From assembly GCA_025056465.1 (NCBI GenBank), contig JANWVU010000006.1, positions 1 through 40,148 on the forward strand: a stretch of 40,148 bases of DNA, in the 5' to 3' direction. The notes under the pieces were generated by a model. That model was not told where the DNA came from and made no database searches. It was given only the letters and a program-made list of their open reading frames with translations. Shown in pieces: positions 24,037 to 32,901 of the stretch. Every line of letters starts with the position of its first letter. Position 1 is the stretch's first letter. The DNA comes from Verrucomicrobiia bacterium. GTDB taxonomy: Bacteria; Verrucomicrobiota; Verrucomicrobiia; Palsa-1439. Both the position numbers and the translations under genes were made by a program.

Positions 24037-26841
24037 CTAATCCCGTTGGGCCGTAGTGAAACGCACATTGCGCAAGACGCGCAGTTGATAGACGGTGAAA
24101 CCAACCAACGCCGCGCCGATGATCCACGCAACGGCGGTGGCGTAGCCGAATCGCAAATAGGCAAAGGCGTTGTACCAGACCTCCATGCCGAGCACGTGCG
24201 TGCCATCGGAGGGGCCGCCGCCGGTCATCACAAAAATTCCCTCCCAACTGCGGAATGCGCCGATGAAATGGCCGACGAAGTTAATAATGATCAGGGGCTT
24301 CAAATACGGCAGCGTGATGCTGAACACTTTGCGCCACGGACCCGCACCGTCGAGGTCGGCGGCCTCGTAAATGTCTTCGGGTATGCTTTTGAGTGCGGCG
24401 AGGTAGATGATGCACCCGGGCCCGATACCGGCCCAAATGGAAGGGATGATTACGCAAATCATGGCCAACAACTGCGAACGAGTGAGCCACGCAACTGGCT
24501 CGCTGGGCTTGACCAACCCCGCTTTGATCAATAACGAGTTCAACAGACCGTCGGCATTGGGCGAGAACATCCACAGCCACAGATAGGCCACCACCAAACT
24601 GCTCATCACAGCCGGCAGGTAAAAAATGACGCGAAACAACAATTTCCCTCGCGGGATTTCGTCGAGGATGATTGCCAGAAAAATGGGTGGGAAAAACGTC
24701 AGGCTCAACTGCAGTAACACCCACAACAACGTATTCACGACCGCCTTGGCAAACAGCGGTTCGGTGAACACCTTCACGAAATTATCCAGCCCCACGAAGC
24801 GGCTACCACCCATAATTTGGTAGTCTTGAAAAGCGATGATGGCGCCGCGGGCCAGTGGATAATAGTTCCACACCAGCACACTCAGCAGGGCCACCGCCAT
24901 GAAGGCAAAAGCGGTTAGATGGATACGCGGCGGGTGACGGTGGGGGAATAGGTTACGGCGCGAGTCGGTCCGGTATTCGCGAAGGATGGCCCGCGCGCCC
25001 AACACGCAAGCCGCTGCCACGACAATCACGACACCGAGGGCATAACGCCGGTATCGCTGCAACTCGGTGGCGGGAATTTCGTCGAGCATCCGTCGTTTCG
25101 CCCGCTCGATGCTGAGAGCGATCGCGGCCTCAATGGCGGCGGTGTCGGCGCGTAGCATCGCCACGTCGTGCTCGCGGAGCTCACCTTTCTCCGTCCATTT
25201 CGCAATCAATTCGTCGTCGCGTCCACCCATCGCCATGCGCCAGGACGCTCGGATGAGCGGGTTGTTCATCCGCGCGCGGCGCTCGGCAAGCGATGCGTAC
25301 TCAGCAGCATACCGTGCAGGGATTTCGATGAATTCGTAAACATACTGGCAGTTTTTTCCATTTGGCTCGGGCCGACCGGTACGAAATACGTTTTCGTTCG
25401 CCTCGCGCCACTCCCTTGGCACCTGCTCATAGTATTCCTCGAACCCATATTTTTTGAGAAGATCGGGCCGCACATAGATCGCACCGCCGTTTTCGACAAG
25501 CACGCGTGTGCGGATGCGACGGGCCTCGTCACTATTTTGGAACCGCAACCACTCCCACGCCGCGCGTTGCCGGCGAGGGTCGGTGCAGAGCGATGAAATT
25601 CCCCACATGTAGGCGTTGATTTCGTTGGCACGAATCCGCCAGCCGTCCCCGAAATTGACGAGGGCGGTGGCCGGTGCTTGTCGGCCATTGGGAAACAGCA
25701 CCCAACCTTTTTTGGTAGGGTGCGGAAATCGTTGCAGCAAGTCTTCTGGGGACGTCCCTTCCGTGGTCTGGACGGGGCCAGCCGGTAGGGGAGCGACGCC
25801 AAGAATCTCGGGGTCGAGCGGCACACCACCGGCCAACCGCAAATCGGCGGAGTATGCCCACATAAACGCCGCTTTACCTTCAATGAACCCCATGCGCGTT
25901 GGGGTTCGGCCCACATCCATGGCGATGAAGCTGGTTTTGCCCTCTTTGGTGACCTCGGTGGTCATCAATTCGCGCCAAAACCGCACGGCATCGATCGTGC
26001 CGGGAGCATTCCAGGTGACCTGCCACGCGAGGTTGGTGTCGCGTTCGACGATCTCTACGCCGGCTTGCCACAGGAGATCCGCAAAATACCACCCTGCGTA
26101 GGAGGTACTCTGAAAACCGAACTCGCCCTTGATTGGGTCGGTCAGCACGCGGCTGTATTCGATCATTTCCTCCCATGTTCGTGGCGGGCGCACCTCAAGA
26201 CCCGCCGCCTCCAAAATGGCGGATTTCTCGCGGAGTACGTCTTTGCGGTAGTAAAGGGCCATGGCCAACTCTTGTTCAGGCCAGGCCCACACATGCCAGG
26301 TTCCTTGCGGCCCAGGTCGGTAAATGGTCTCCCACGTGTGCCGGTTCAGGCCGATCCATTCGGGATCAATTTGATCGAGCGTCAGTGGTTGTGGACACGC
26401 AATGCCGCGACGGGCACATTCCTCGCGGGCATAATCGAGGACATACTCGTCCAAGGGTCTGAGAAAGTTTTGGCGCACCCAGTTATCAATGACACGGAAA
26501 TTGACGTAGATAATGTCACCAGCCGTTCGCCCGGCCATGGCCATTAGCAACGAAGCTTCGGCTGCCTTGCTGCCTGCCGGCAACCGAATGGTGCGCGAGG
26601 ACTGAAAGCCGTATTGCGGGAACTTTTGTAGAAAGGCCAGCACAACTTCGGCTTGGGCCTTTTCCTCCGGGGTGCGGGCATCGCGACCGGGAGCGCTGAC
26701 TCCACCCCACAAGCCGGTAATCTTCAATAGAATACGCTCGTCCTCGGTCGCCCGAACCGTGCTGGCGATCATGGTCAGCCCTGCCACGAGGCAGCTCGCC
26801 AGAGGATGGCAACGGCGGAAGAAGAGTTGGATGCTCGCCAT
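24037..26841 (-). CDS. Fused solute-binding protein and MalF-like sugar ABC permease
   Basis: A 934-residue protein joining two normally separate importer parts. After a signal or anchor segment (about 10-31), residues 35-560 form a family-1 extracellular solute-binding domain (GDIIYVNFRVIDNWV, PPRTWEEMIEYSRVLTDP, GKAAFMWAYS, WEWLRFQNSDEARRI). A helical stretch (560-598) leads to a hydrophobic helix (about 600-620), a basic cytoplasmic loop, then a six-helix MalF-type domain (643-930) with EAA loop EDIYEAADLDGAGPWRKVFSITLPYL (about 822-847). The frame is continuous with no stop or shift. ATG 26841 is chosen, 7 bases after the dehydrogenase stop; an in-frame GTG at 26862 is possible. It pairs with the MalG-like gene 2 bases downstream. 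No ATPase gene is present here. Confidence 0.9.
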   Translation of the reverse strand: MASIQLFFRRCHPLASCLVAGLTMIASTVRATEDERILLKITGLWGGVSAPGRDARTPEEKAQAEVVLAFLQKFPQYGFQSSRTIRLPAGSKAAEASLLMAMAGRTAGDIIYVNFRVIDNWVRQNFLRPLDEYVLDYAREECARRGIACPQPLTLDQIDPEWIGLNRHTWETIYRPGPQGTWHVWAWPEQELAMALYYRKDVLREKSAILEAAGLEVRPPRTWEEMIEYSRVLTDPIKGEFGFQSTSYAGWYFADLLWQAGVEIVERDTNLAWQVTWNAPGTIDAVRFWRELMTTEVTKEGKTSFIAMDVGRTPTRMGFIEGKAAFMWAYSADLRLAGGVPLDPEILGVAPLPAGPVQTTEGTSPEDLLQRFPHPTKKGWVLFPNGRQAPATALVNFGDGWRIRANEINAYMWGISSLCTDPRRQRAAWEWLRFQNSDEARRIRTRVLVENGGAIYVRPDLLKKYGFEEYYEQVPREWREANENVFRTGRPEPNGKNCQYVYEFIEIPARYAAEYASLAERRARMNNPLIRASWRMAMGGRDDELIAKWTEKGELREHDVAMLRADTAAIEAAIALSIERAKRRMLDEIPATELQRYRRYALGVVIVVAAACVLGARAILREYRTDSRRNLFPHRHPPRIHLTAFAFMAVALLSVLVWNYYPLARGAIIAFQDYQIMGGSRFVGLDNFVKVFTEPLFAKAVVNTLLWVLLQLSLTFFPPIFLAIILDEIPRGKLLFRVIFYLPAVMSSLVVAYLWLWMFSPNADGLLNSLLIKAGLVKPSEPVAWLTRSQLLAMICVIIPSIWAGIGPGCIIYLAALKSIPEDIYEAADLDGAGPWRKVFSITLPYLKPLIIINFVGHFIGAFRSWEGIFVMTGGGPSDGTHVLGMEVWYNAFAYLRFGYATAVAWIIGAALVGFTVYQLRVLRNVRFTTAQRD

Positions 26842-26848
26842 ACTTTGT

Positions 26849-28159
26849 TTAGGGCAACGCACCGCGCGCTTGCAGCGCCTGCCAGACGGCTTTGACCGCG
26901 CAATACATAGCGGCCTCGCGCGCAGTCCATCGCCGGTCGCGTGCTGTGTCGAACACCAATGCGCAGCGCTCGCGCATGCGCCGTTCCAAGCGGCTCATGA
27001 CTTCCTCGAGAGGCATTTGCTCGGCTTGCGTCTCTTGAGTGTATTCCAAGTAGGAAACGAACACCCCACCGGCGTTGCACAATATATCGGGGATGACCTC
27101 GATCCCGCGCCGTTGTAAAATTCGGTCGGCTTGGGGTGTGGTGGGACCGTTGGCACCCTCGGCGATGTAGCGCGCCTTGATCCGCGATGCGTTTGAGCCA
27201 GTGATTTGGTTGCCGGTAGCGGCGGGCACGAGGATGTCGCAGGGTTTCTCCAACAATTGAGCGTGGGCGACCGTGGGGGCGGCGCGGCATCCTTTCAGTG
27301 AACCATGTTGTGCGGCGTAGGACAACAGCGCCTCCAGTGGCAGGCCGCGCGCATCGTAGAAGGCTGCATAAGCATCGCAGACGCCGATGATCGAAGCGCC
27401 GGCTTCGGCGAGCGCACGGGCCGCGACCGAACCGACGTTGCCAAAACCCTGCACGATGACATGCGCGCCCGGTAGGCTATCGCCGCGTCGGCGCAGCACC
27501 TCGGCGACGGCGAGGGCCACACCGCGCCCGGTAGCCTCACGTCTCCCAGGAATTCCGCCGAGGATGACGGGTTTACCGGTGACATACGAGCCCTGCGTAG
27601 TGGCGTAACCGAGCGAGTAGCTGATCGCGTCTTTGATGTAGCCCATGTCGGTCTCGTTGGTACCCATGTCGGGTGCCGGCACGTAAACCAGCGGATGGAT
27701 GTGCCGGTGGGCGGTGCGGGTGAAACTGCGAATCAGCACCTGTTTATCGTCGGGCTTGAGGCGGGTGGGGTCGGCGACGATGCCACTTTTACCACCACCG
27801 AACGGCACGCCGATGAGCGCACATTTCCAAGTCATCTCCATCGCGAGGGCCGTGACGTCATCGAGCGTGACGGTTGGGGACATCCGGATACCGCCCTTAC
27901 AGGGACCAAGCGCGTCGTTGTGTTTCACGATGAAGGCGCGGAATGTGTGGATGCGGCCGTCGCTGAGTTGCGGAGACAACCGCAGCTCGGTGCGTTCTTT
28001 CGGTGTGCGGAGTTTTGCCGCCCAATCGTGCGGAATTTCGCGATCCAACAGCGCCAAGGCACGGTCGAGATTCGCCATGGCGTTGTCGTACAGAGATTCG
28101 TTTGCGCCCACGGGGTGAGTACGGGTTGTGGGCAAATGCCGGTATTCAATCCTTTTCAT
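26849..28159 (-). CDS. gdhA: Glu/Leu/Phe/Val dehydrogenase (glutamate dehydrogenase type)
   Basis: A 436-residue NAD(P)-dependent amino-acid dehydrogenase. CKGGIR (87-92) and K112 in MTWKCA are substrate-side lysines, GVPFGGGKSGI (117-127) contains the catalytic Lys124, and APDMGT (162-167) the catalytic Asp164. GFGNVG (238-243) is the nucleotide-binding glycine loop. Length and spacing match hexameric bacterial glutamate dehydrogenases. The reaction is glutamate to 2-oxoglutarate and ammonium, or the reverse. It lies between the rhamnosidase (48-base gap) and the transporter (7-base gap) on one strand and is probably co-transcribed, an unusual place for a nitrogen-metabolism enzyme. It could recycle glutamate formed by the aminotransferase of the neighbouring locus (inference). 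Confidence 0.92.
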   Translation of the reverse strand: MKRIEYRHLPTTRTHPVGANESLYDNAMANLDRALALLDREIPHDWAAKLRTPKERTELRLSPQLSDGRIHTFRAFIVKHNDALGPCKGGIRMSPTVTLDDVTALAMEMTWKCALIGVPFGGGKSGIVADPTRLKPDDKQVLIRSFTRTAHRHIHPLVYVPAPDMGTNETDMGYIKDAISYSLGYATTQGSYVTGKPVILGGIPGRREATGRGVALAVAEVLRRRGDSLPGAHVIVQGFGNVGSVAARALAEAGASIIGVCDAYAAFYDARGLPLEALLSYAAQHGSLKGCRAAPTVAHAQLLEKPCDILVPAATGNQITGSNASRIKARYIAEGANGPTTPQADRILQRRGIEVIPDILCNAGGVFVSYLEYTQETQAEQMPLEEVMSRLERRMRERCALVFDTARDRRWTAREAAMYCAVKAVWQALQARGALP

Positions 28160-28207
28160 GGGGCCAGTGTCTGGACTGATGCAGAACCTTCGGGCAAGGT
28201 GTTTTCG

Positions 28208-31027
28208 CTATCCCGTTTTGCGGGTTTGGTTCTTTGCGCGTGCTTCGCTGCCTCTCGGTCCGATGGCTTCCACCGTCAGTGCGCGCGCCGGAATGTGGAA
28301 AAAGTATCGGCCGCTGGTGAGCTGACATCTCGTCGTGTTTGCCTCCTGCCGGATATTGGAGACACCCTCCGCTTGGACCAACGGGCAACCGCTCTCGGTC
28401 ACTGTCTCTGGTTGTGTCGTGGGCAAGATGACGGTCGCAGTGGAGTTGGGTGGAACTTGGAGCGAGAGCCGGAAATGTTTTTTCGCGAGGCGCCAGTGAA
28501 TCGTAATGCGCCCGTGAAGGGAATCGAACGTGGCGCGGGCCCACCGTAGCCCACCGCCTAAGCGTGGATGAACCAAAAAATGCTGGTAGCCTGGTTGGGA
28601 CGGATCCAGTTCCAACCCAGCGATGCAACGGTAGAGCCACTCCCCCACTGCGCCGTAAGCGTAGTGGTTGAAACTGTTCATTTGTGGGTTTTGGAAGCCG
28701 CTGTCGTGGCGCCACCCATCCCAACGTTCCCAGATGGTGGTGGCACCCTGGCGGATGGGGTAACCCCAGGAGGGAAAGTCCTCGTTCAGGAGCAGCGTAT
28801 AAGCAAGGTCAAGTTGGCCGATGGCGGTGAGCACGAAGAGCAGATACGGCGTGCCGACGAAGCCGGTGCTGAGGTGATTGTTGCGTTCGCGGATGCGTTC
28901 GACGAGGCGTTGCGCGGCGCGCGTGTGCGCGCGAGGTGGAAGCAGGCCGAAATGCAACGCCAGCACCAATGCAGTTTGAGAGTCGCCCACCAATCGGCCG
29001 GTGGGCGTGATGAATTCGCGGTTGAATTGGGCTTTGAGTTTGCGGAATTGACGCCGATAGTGAGCAGCATCGCGCGGTTGGTCCAACACGGCTGCGATGC
29101 GGGCGAGCAAGTCGAAACAGTGCGCGGTGAACGCCATGCTGATGAGGTCTTTTGGAGTGGGATCATCGAGATTGAGCCAGTCTCCGTATCCATGGCGAAG
29201 CTTGTGGTCCACGTTTCCGAGAAAAGCCGCGTAACGTTTCAGCGCCGGATACATCCGCGCCAACAGGCGCGTGTCGCCGTAGCAGGAGTACATCGTCCAG
29301 GGACAAATCACACCCGCATCGGCCCAAGCAGGCCCGCCATCCTCGCCGTAAGGCCCGTTTAGCCCAGAGCCGCGCAATACATCGGGCGCGACGCGAGGAA
29401 AGGTGCCGCAAGCCGTTTGCGCATCGGTGAGGTCCGTCAGCCACTTGGTGAAGAAGCCGGCCACGTCGGCGTTGAAGGCTGCCGTGCGGCAGAACACCTG
29501 GGCGTCGCCGGTCCAACCGAGTCGCTCATCGCGTTGGGGACAGTCGGTGGGCACTTCGAAGAAATTGCCACGCTGGCTCCACCAGATGTTGTGTTGGAGT
29601 TGATTGAGCATGGAACTCGAGCAGGCGAACTGTCCGGTAGGACGGAGGTCGGAGTGCACCACGATTCCGGTAATGGTCTCGAGAGTCGGTTGGCCGGGGA
29701 AGCCGGTCACCTCGACATACCGGAACCCGTGATAGGTGAAGCGCGGCTCATACACTTCCGTGCCGTTGCCTTTGAGTGTGTAGCGGTCGGTGCACTGGGC
29801 GGAGCGGAGGTTTGCGGTGTAGATGGTCCCGTCTGGATTGAGCATTTCGGCAAAGCGCATGGTGATGGTTGTACCTGCGGGGCCGGTAACTTCGAGACGC
29901 GCCCAGCCGACCATGTTTTGCCCCATGTCAAAGACATACACTCCCGGCCGAGGCTCTGTTAGGGAGACGGGTTTGCGTTGCTCAATTTTACGCACCCGGG
30001 GGGCGGCGGAAGCATTTAGTTGGATGCGGGATTGTCTGACGATGCGAACTGGCAGCCAGTCGCGGTCGTCAAAACCAGGTTGGCACCAGCCCAACCATTC
30101 ACGGCGCGCGTCGTAGATCTCACCGTTGTAGATATCGGAGGCGAGAATTGGGCCGGTAGCGCACTTCCACGAATCGTCCGTCACGACAAGGACGCGATCG
30201 GCGTTCGCACATTCGATTTCCAGTTGAGCGAACAACCGCGGGGTGTCGCCGTAGTGGTTGCGATGGTCTCGCCGTACCAGATAGCCGCAGTACCAACCGT
30301 CGCCGAGAATAGCACCGAGCACGTTCTCGCCAACCTGTAACAGCGCAGTTACATCGTACGTTTGGTATTGAACGCGACGCCGGTAGTCTGTCCAACCGGG
30401 GGTGAAATAATCCGTGCCGACGCGCTGGCCGTTAATCCATGCTTCGTAGAGGCCCAACGCGGTGATGTAAAGACGGGCGCGACTCACCGGGGCCTCGAGG
30501 GTGAACGACCGTCGCAAGAAAGGGCAGGGGCCGCTCTGAGTGTGATCGGCCGGGAGGCTGCTTTCAATCCAGCGTGCTTGCCAGTCGGAACGACGTAATA
30601 ACCCCATCTCCCACGAAGCAGGAGCACTCCATGGCGACGGCTGATTGTGTTGGTCCCAAACACGAACGCGCCAGTAACAACGTTGGCGCGACCGTAATGG
30701 CGGGCCGCCGTATTCGACATGTGTGTTTTGGTTGGATGCAACGCGCCCGGTATCCCAGAGCACCGGCTTCATCTTCGGCGAGGCAGCGACGACGATTTGG
30801 TAGGCGGTTTGACGCGCGCCGCGTCGCTCGTCGTCGAGCTGCCAAAACAAACGAGGTTGGGGCTCGTCCAAACCTAAAGGGTTTTCGAGGTACTCACACC
30901 GCAGGTTGATTGGTGGCTTGGGTGCCACGCGGGATTTGGTAGGGGGGCTCGCGGGCAGGGGCAACAGTTTTCTCAATGGCGGGTGGTCAGTAAGAGATTT
31001 TTGTGCAATGAGGGTTGACAAGCTCAT
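28208..31027 (-). CDS. Alpha-L-rhamnosidase (GH78)
   Basis: A 939-residue glycoside hydrolase releasing terminal L-rhamnose. Residues 40-150 form the N-terminal beta domain (NLRCEYLENPLGLDEPQPRL). A GH78 N-domain follows (ARLYITALGLYEAWINGQRVG, FTPGWTDYRRRVQYQTYDVT). The (alpha/alpha)6 catalytic barrel contains the family hallmark DCPQRDERLGWTGD (495-508) with the acidic catalytic residues. The C-terminal beta-sandwich includes SFNHYAYGAVGEWLYR just before it. No signal peptide is visible, so it may act in the cytoplasm on imported rhamno-oligosaccharides. The ATG at 31027 is preferred to a TTG 13 codons upstream. It is the first gene of the minus-strand operon with gdhA and the importer, divergent from a GntR-type regulator. 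Confidence 0.93.
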   Translation of the reverse strand: MSLSTLIAQKSLTDHPPLRKLLPLPASPPTKSRVAPKPPINLRCEYLENPLGLDEPQPRLFWQLDDERRGARQTAYQIVVAASPKMKPVLWDTGRVASNQNTHVEYGGPPLRSRQRCYWRVRVWDQHNQPSPWSAPASWEMGLLRRSDWQARWIESSLPADHTQSGPCPFLRRSFTLEAPVSRARLYITALGLYEAWINGQRVGTDYFTPGWTDYRRRVQYQTYDVTALLQVGENVLGAILGDGWYCGYLVRRDHRNHYGDTPRLFAQLEIECANADRVLVVTDDSWKCATGPILASDIYNGEIYDARREWLGWCQPGFDDRDWLPVRIVRQSRIQLNASAAPRVRKIEQRKPVSLTEPRPGVYVFDMGQNMVGWARLEVTGPAGTTITMRFAEMLNPDGTIYTANLRSAQCTDRYTLKGNGTEVYEPRFTYHGFRYVEVTGFPGQPTLETITGIVVHSDLRPTGQFACSSSMLNQLQHNIWWSQRGNFFEVPTDCPQRDERLGWTGDAQVFCRTAAFNADVAGFFTKWLTDLTDAQTACGTFPRVAPDVLRGSGLNGPYGEDGGPAWADAGVICPWTMYSCYGDTRLLARMYPALKRYAAFLGNVDHKLRHGYGDWLNLDDPTPKDLISMAFTAHCFDLLARIAAVLDQPRDAAHYRRQFRKLKAQFNREFITPTGRLVGDSQTALVLALHFGLLPPRAHTRAAQRLVERIRERNNHLSTGFVGTPYLLFVLTAIGQLDLAYTLLLNEDFPSWGYPIRQGATTIWERWDGWRHDSGFQNPQMNSFNHYAYGAVGEWLYRCIAGLELDPSQPGYQHFLVHPRLGGGLRWARATFDSLHGRITIHWRLAKKHFRLSLQVPPNSTATVILPTTQPETVTESGCPLVQAEGVSNIRQEANTTRCQLTSGRYFFHIPARALTVEAIGPRGSEARAKNQTRKTG

Positions 31028-31076
31028 GACGGGTTTGATATTGGTAAAGCCAAATAAATAACACAAGCCAATTGTG
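31015..31076. promoter_or_regulatory. Divergent GH78/GntR promoter-operator region
   Basis: A perfect TTGACA (31015-31020) with GATATT 16 bases on (31037-31042) could drive the regulator. On the minus strand TTGTGT, 17 bases and CAATAT (ending at 31034) could drive the rhamnosidase operon with a leader of only a few bases. AGCCAAWT occurs twice (31048-31055, 31066-31073), within the imperfect palindromes TTGGTAAAGCCAA (31041-31053) and ACAAGCCAATTGT (31063-31075). These suit a GntR-type dimer. Confidence 0.45.
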
Positions 31077-32207
31077 ATGAAGCCTAGTTATCAGAATCTT
31101 CGAGATCGAATCCTTCAAGATTTCTGGACACGGAATGGAGTGAAAGTCGGCGACAAGCTACCCACTGAACGCGAGCTGGAGAAGCTCTACCAGGTAAGTC
31201 GACCGACGATCAGCAAGGCCATCGCAGCGCTAGCGGCCGAAGGTTGGGTGACGAAACGGCAGGGGAGTGGGATCTATGTTGCGTCGGTTTGTAAGCCAAC
31301 TCCGCCTCACACAGACCGACAGCAGCCGCGGATTGGATACGTCACGATGAGTTTGCGTCCGGTGTTGGCGCATCGGGTTTTTGAGGGTATCGAGCGGATT
31401 GCGGCACGACATGGCTACGCGGTGGAAGTGGCCTCCACGCAGTGGCAATACGAGGTGGAGCGTCAGAAAATTGCCTGCATGCGAGAACAAGGGGTCCAAG
31501 GGGTGGTGTTGTATCCAGGCGGGCGTGACAAAAGCGTGGCGGAATACTTGGGGCGGGAGTTTGGCGATTTTCCAATCGTTGTGGTCGACATGTATCAGCC
31601 GACGATGCGTCGTCCACATTTCATCTTCGACAACTACCAAGCGGGTCGGGAAATGACGGAGTACCTCTTGCGGGAGGGCCGTACCGAGATCGCATTTCTC
31701 AAATACAGCGACCGGCTCGCGTACCGGTCGGTGGACGATCGGTTGCTGGGGCATCGGCGAGCGTTGGAGGAGGCCGGGGTGCCTTGGGACCCCGCGCGGG
31801 TGGTATCGTTTGAGGGGACTGGTCCGTTTGGTCGCGATCATTGCCAAGCTTTGGAGCGAGTCTTGTCGCTGCGACCCCGGCCCACCGCGTTGATCACGCC
31901 GTATGACCCTTACGCACATGCGAGCATCGTTTGGTTGCGTCAGCGGGGTGTGTCGGTGCCGGACGACATTTTGGTGGTGGGTTTTGACAATTTGCAGGAG
32001 GAACCATGGTGGGAGCGGTTTCCCACGACCAGACCTGATTTCGTTCGCATGGGTGAGCGGGCGGCGGAGGCGTTGTTGGAGCGTATCCGCACGCGGAATT
32101 TTGAGCCAACGGAAGTAGTGCTGCCCTGTCCGTTGGCGATTCCTCAGCCGACAACGACGGAGGTTGTTGGGGCAGGGGACGGCTTGCGCACGGGAGGCGG
32201 AAGCTAG
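31077..32207 (+). CDS. GntR-family regulator with LacI-type sugar-binding domain (AraR-like)
   Basis: A 376-residue hybrid regulator. The N-terminal GntR winged helix (about 3-65) shows KLPTERELEKLYQVSRPTISKAI and WVTKRQGSGIYV. A periplasmic-binding-protein-like effector domain begins near residue 85 (IGYVTMSL, GIERIAARHGY, QGVQGVVLYPGG) and ends with VPDDILVVGFDN and a MGERAAEALLERI helix, as in LacI/GalR proteins and AraR. The effector is most likely a rhamnose-derived sugar, from the divergent rhamnosidase/transport operon. ATG 31077 is used; a GTG one codon earlier is possible. The downstream PEP-CTERM gene starts 52 bases after its stop on the same strand. Confidence 0.88.
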   Translation: MKPSYQNLRDRILQDFWTRNGVKVGDKLPTERELEKLYQVSRPTISKAIAALAAEGWVTKRQGSGIYVASVCKPTPPHTDRQQPRIGYVTMSLRPVLAHRVFEGIERIAARHGYAVEVASTQWQYEVERQKIACMREQGVQGVVLYPGGRDKSVAEYLGREFGDFPIVVVDMYQPTMRRPHFIFDNYQAGREMTEYLLREGRTEIAFLKYSDRLAYRSVDDRLLGHRRALEEAGVPWDPARVVSFEGTGPFGRDHCQALERVLSLRPRPTALITPYDPYAHASIVWLRQRGVSVPDDILVVGFDNLQEEPWWERFPTTRPDFVRMGERAAEALLERIRTRNFEPTEVVLPCPLAIPQPTTTEVVGAGDGLRTGGGS

Positions 32208-32259
32208 CGAAGCCGGTCGGGTCTCAGGGCAGCAAAAACGAGAGGGAGGAGACGAGACG

Positions 32260-32901
32260 ATGAGGAGAATAGTGAATAGCTGGGCGCGGCGACTGAGGGT
32301 TGTCGCGATGGTGGCCCTTGGTATGGTGGTTGTGGCACCGGTCTCTGCTACCGTGATTGTCAGCGCGGGAAGCGCGACCGGTATCGCAAATGACTGGGAT
32401 GCGTTTATCAACGGGGTGATCATCTTTGGGGAGGGTGCTCCAACCAACAACACGATCCACGTGAAGTTGGATCTTGGAGTGCCCAAGAAAGTCAACACGA
32501 TTATCCATGTCAATCGCACCAATGCGACGACGTTGCTGAATCCATTCGCAGCGAACATCTGGGTGGCGGCGGATGAGTCGAGTCTGACGTTCAATCCTAA
32601 CAATCCGGCGACCTACTCGATCAAGATATTTGATGGGTTGATCACGCCGACGAACTTTAACATTGGCGTGGCCCGGCAGACCGGGTTTGGTACCGGCGTG
32701 TATTGGGAGCGGCGTTATTTCTTGATCAACTACACCAGCAACTTCCTCGGCTCGATCGATGGCACGGCCAACCGCGACCGAGTGCATTTGGGCGACATCC
32801 AGATCTTGGAGGTCGTACCGGAGCCGTCGGCACTCTTGCTGTTGGCGGTGGGTGGGTGGCTGATTACCTGTTGGCGTCGTCGTGCCGCGTCTAAAGGATG
32901 A
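32260..32901 (+). CDS. PEP-CTERM sorting-domain secreted protein
   Basis: A 213-residue exported protein. The signal peptide (about 1-30) has a basic start ([12 protein letters not shown]), a hydrophobic core and Val-Ser-Ala. The C-terminus is a classic PEP-CTERM tail: [10 protein letters not shown], a membrane helix and a final WRRRAA. In exosortase-carrying bacteria this directs the protein to the outer surface or extracellular matrix. The body (about 30-185) is beta-rich and polar, somewhat like a galactose-binding-type fold, but was not identified. Start ATG 32260 is supported by GGGAGGA nine bases upstream. It overlaps the pseudopilin gene by 4 bases (ATGA). No exosortase gene is present in the window. 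Confidence 0.85.
   Translation: MRRIVNSWARRLRVVAMVALGMVVVAPVSATVIVSAGSATGIANDWDAFINGVIIFGEGAPTNNTIHVKLDLGVPKKVNTIIHVNRTNATTLLNPFAANIWVAADESSLTFNPNNPATYSIKIFDGLITPTNFNIGVARQTGFGTGVYWERRYFLINYTSNFLGSIDGTANRDRVHLGDIQILEVVPEPSALLLLAVGGWLITCWRRRAASKG

Noticed and set aside
24035-24247. 71-codon upstream extension of the MalG-like permease
   Set aside because: It lies within the C-terminus of the fused permease, in another frame, and the translation is Arg/His-rich with no similarity. The ATG after the upstream stop is a better start.
31077-32207. Possible LacI-family identity for this regulator
   Set aside because: The DNA-binding part is a GntR winged helix, not a LacI helix-turn-helix; only the effector domain is LacI-like.
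31230-32603. A 457-codon open frame on the minus strand opposite the GntR regulator
   Set aside because: The opposite strand holds clear GntR and LacI-type domains and the PEP-CTERM start. The antisense translation has no family resemblance, so it is a shadow of high-GC coding DNA.
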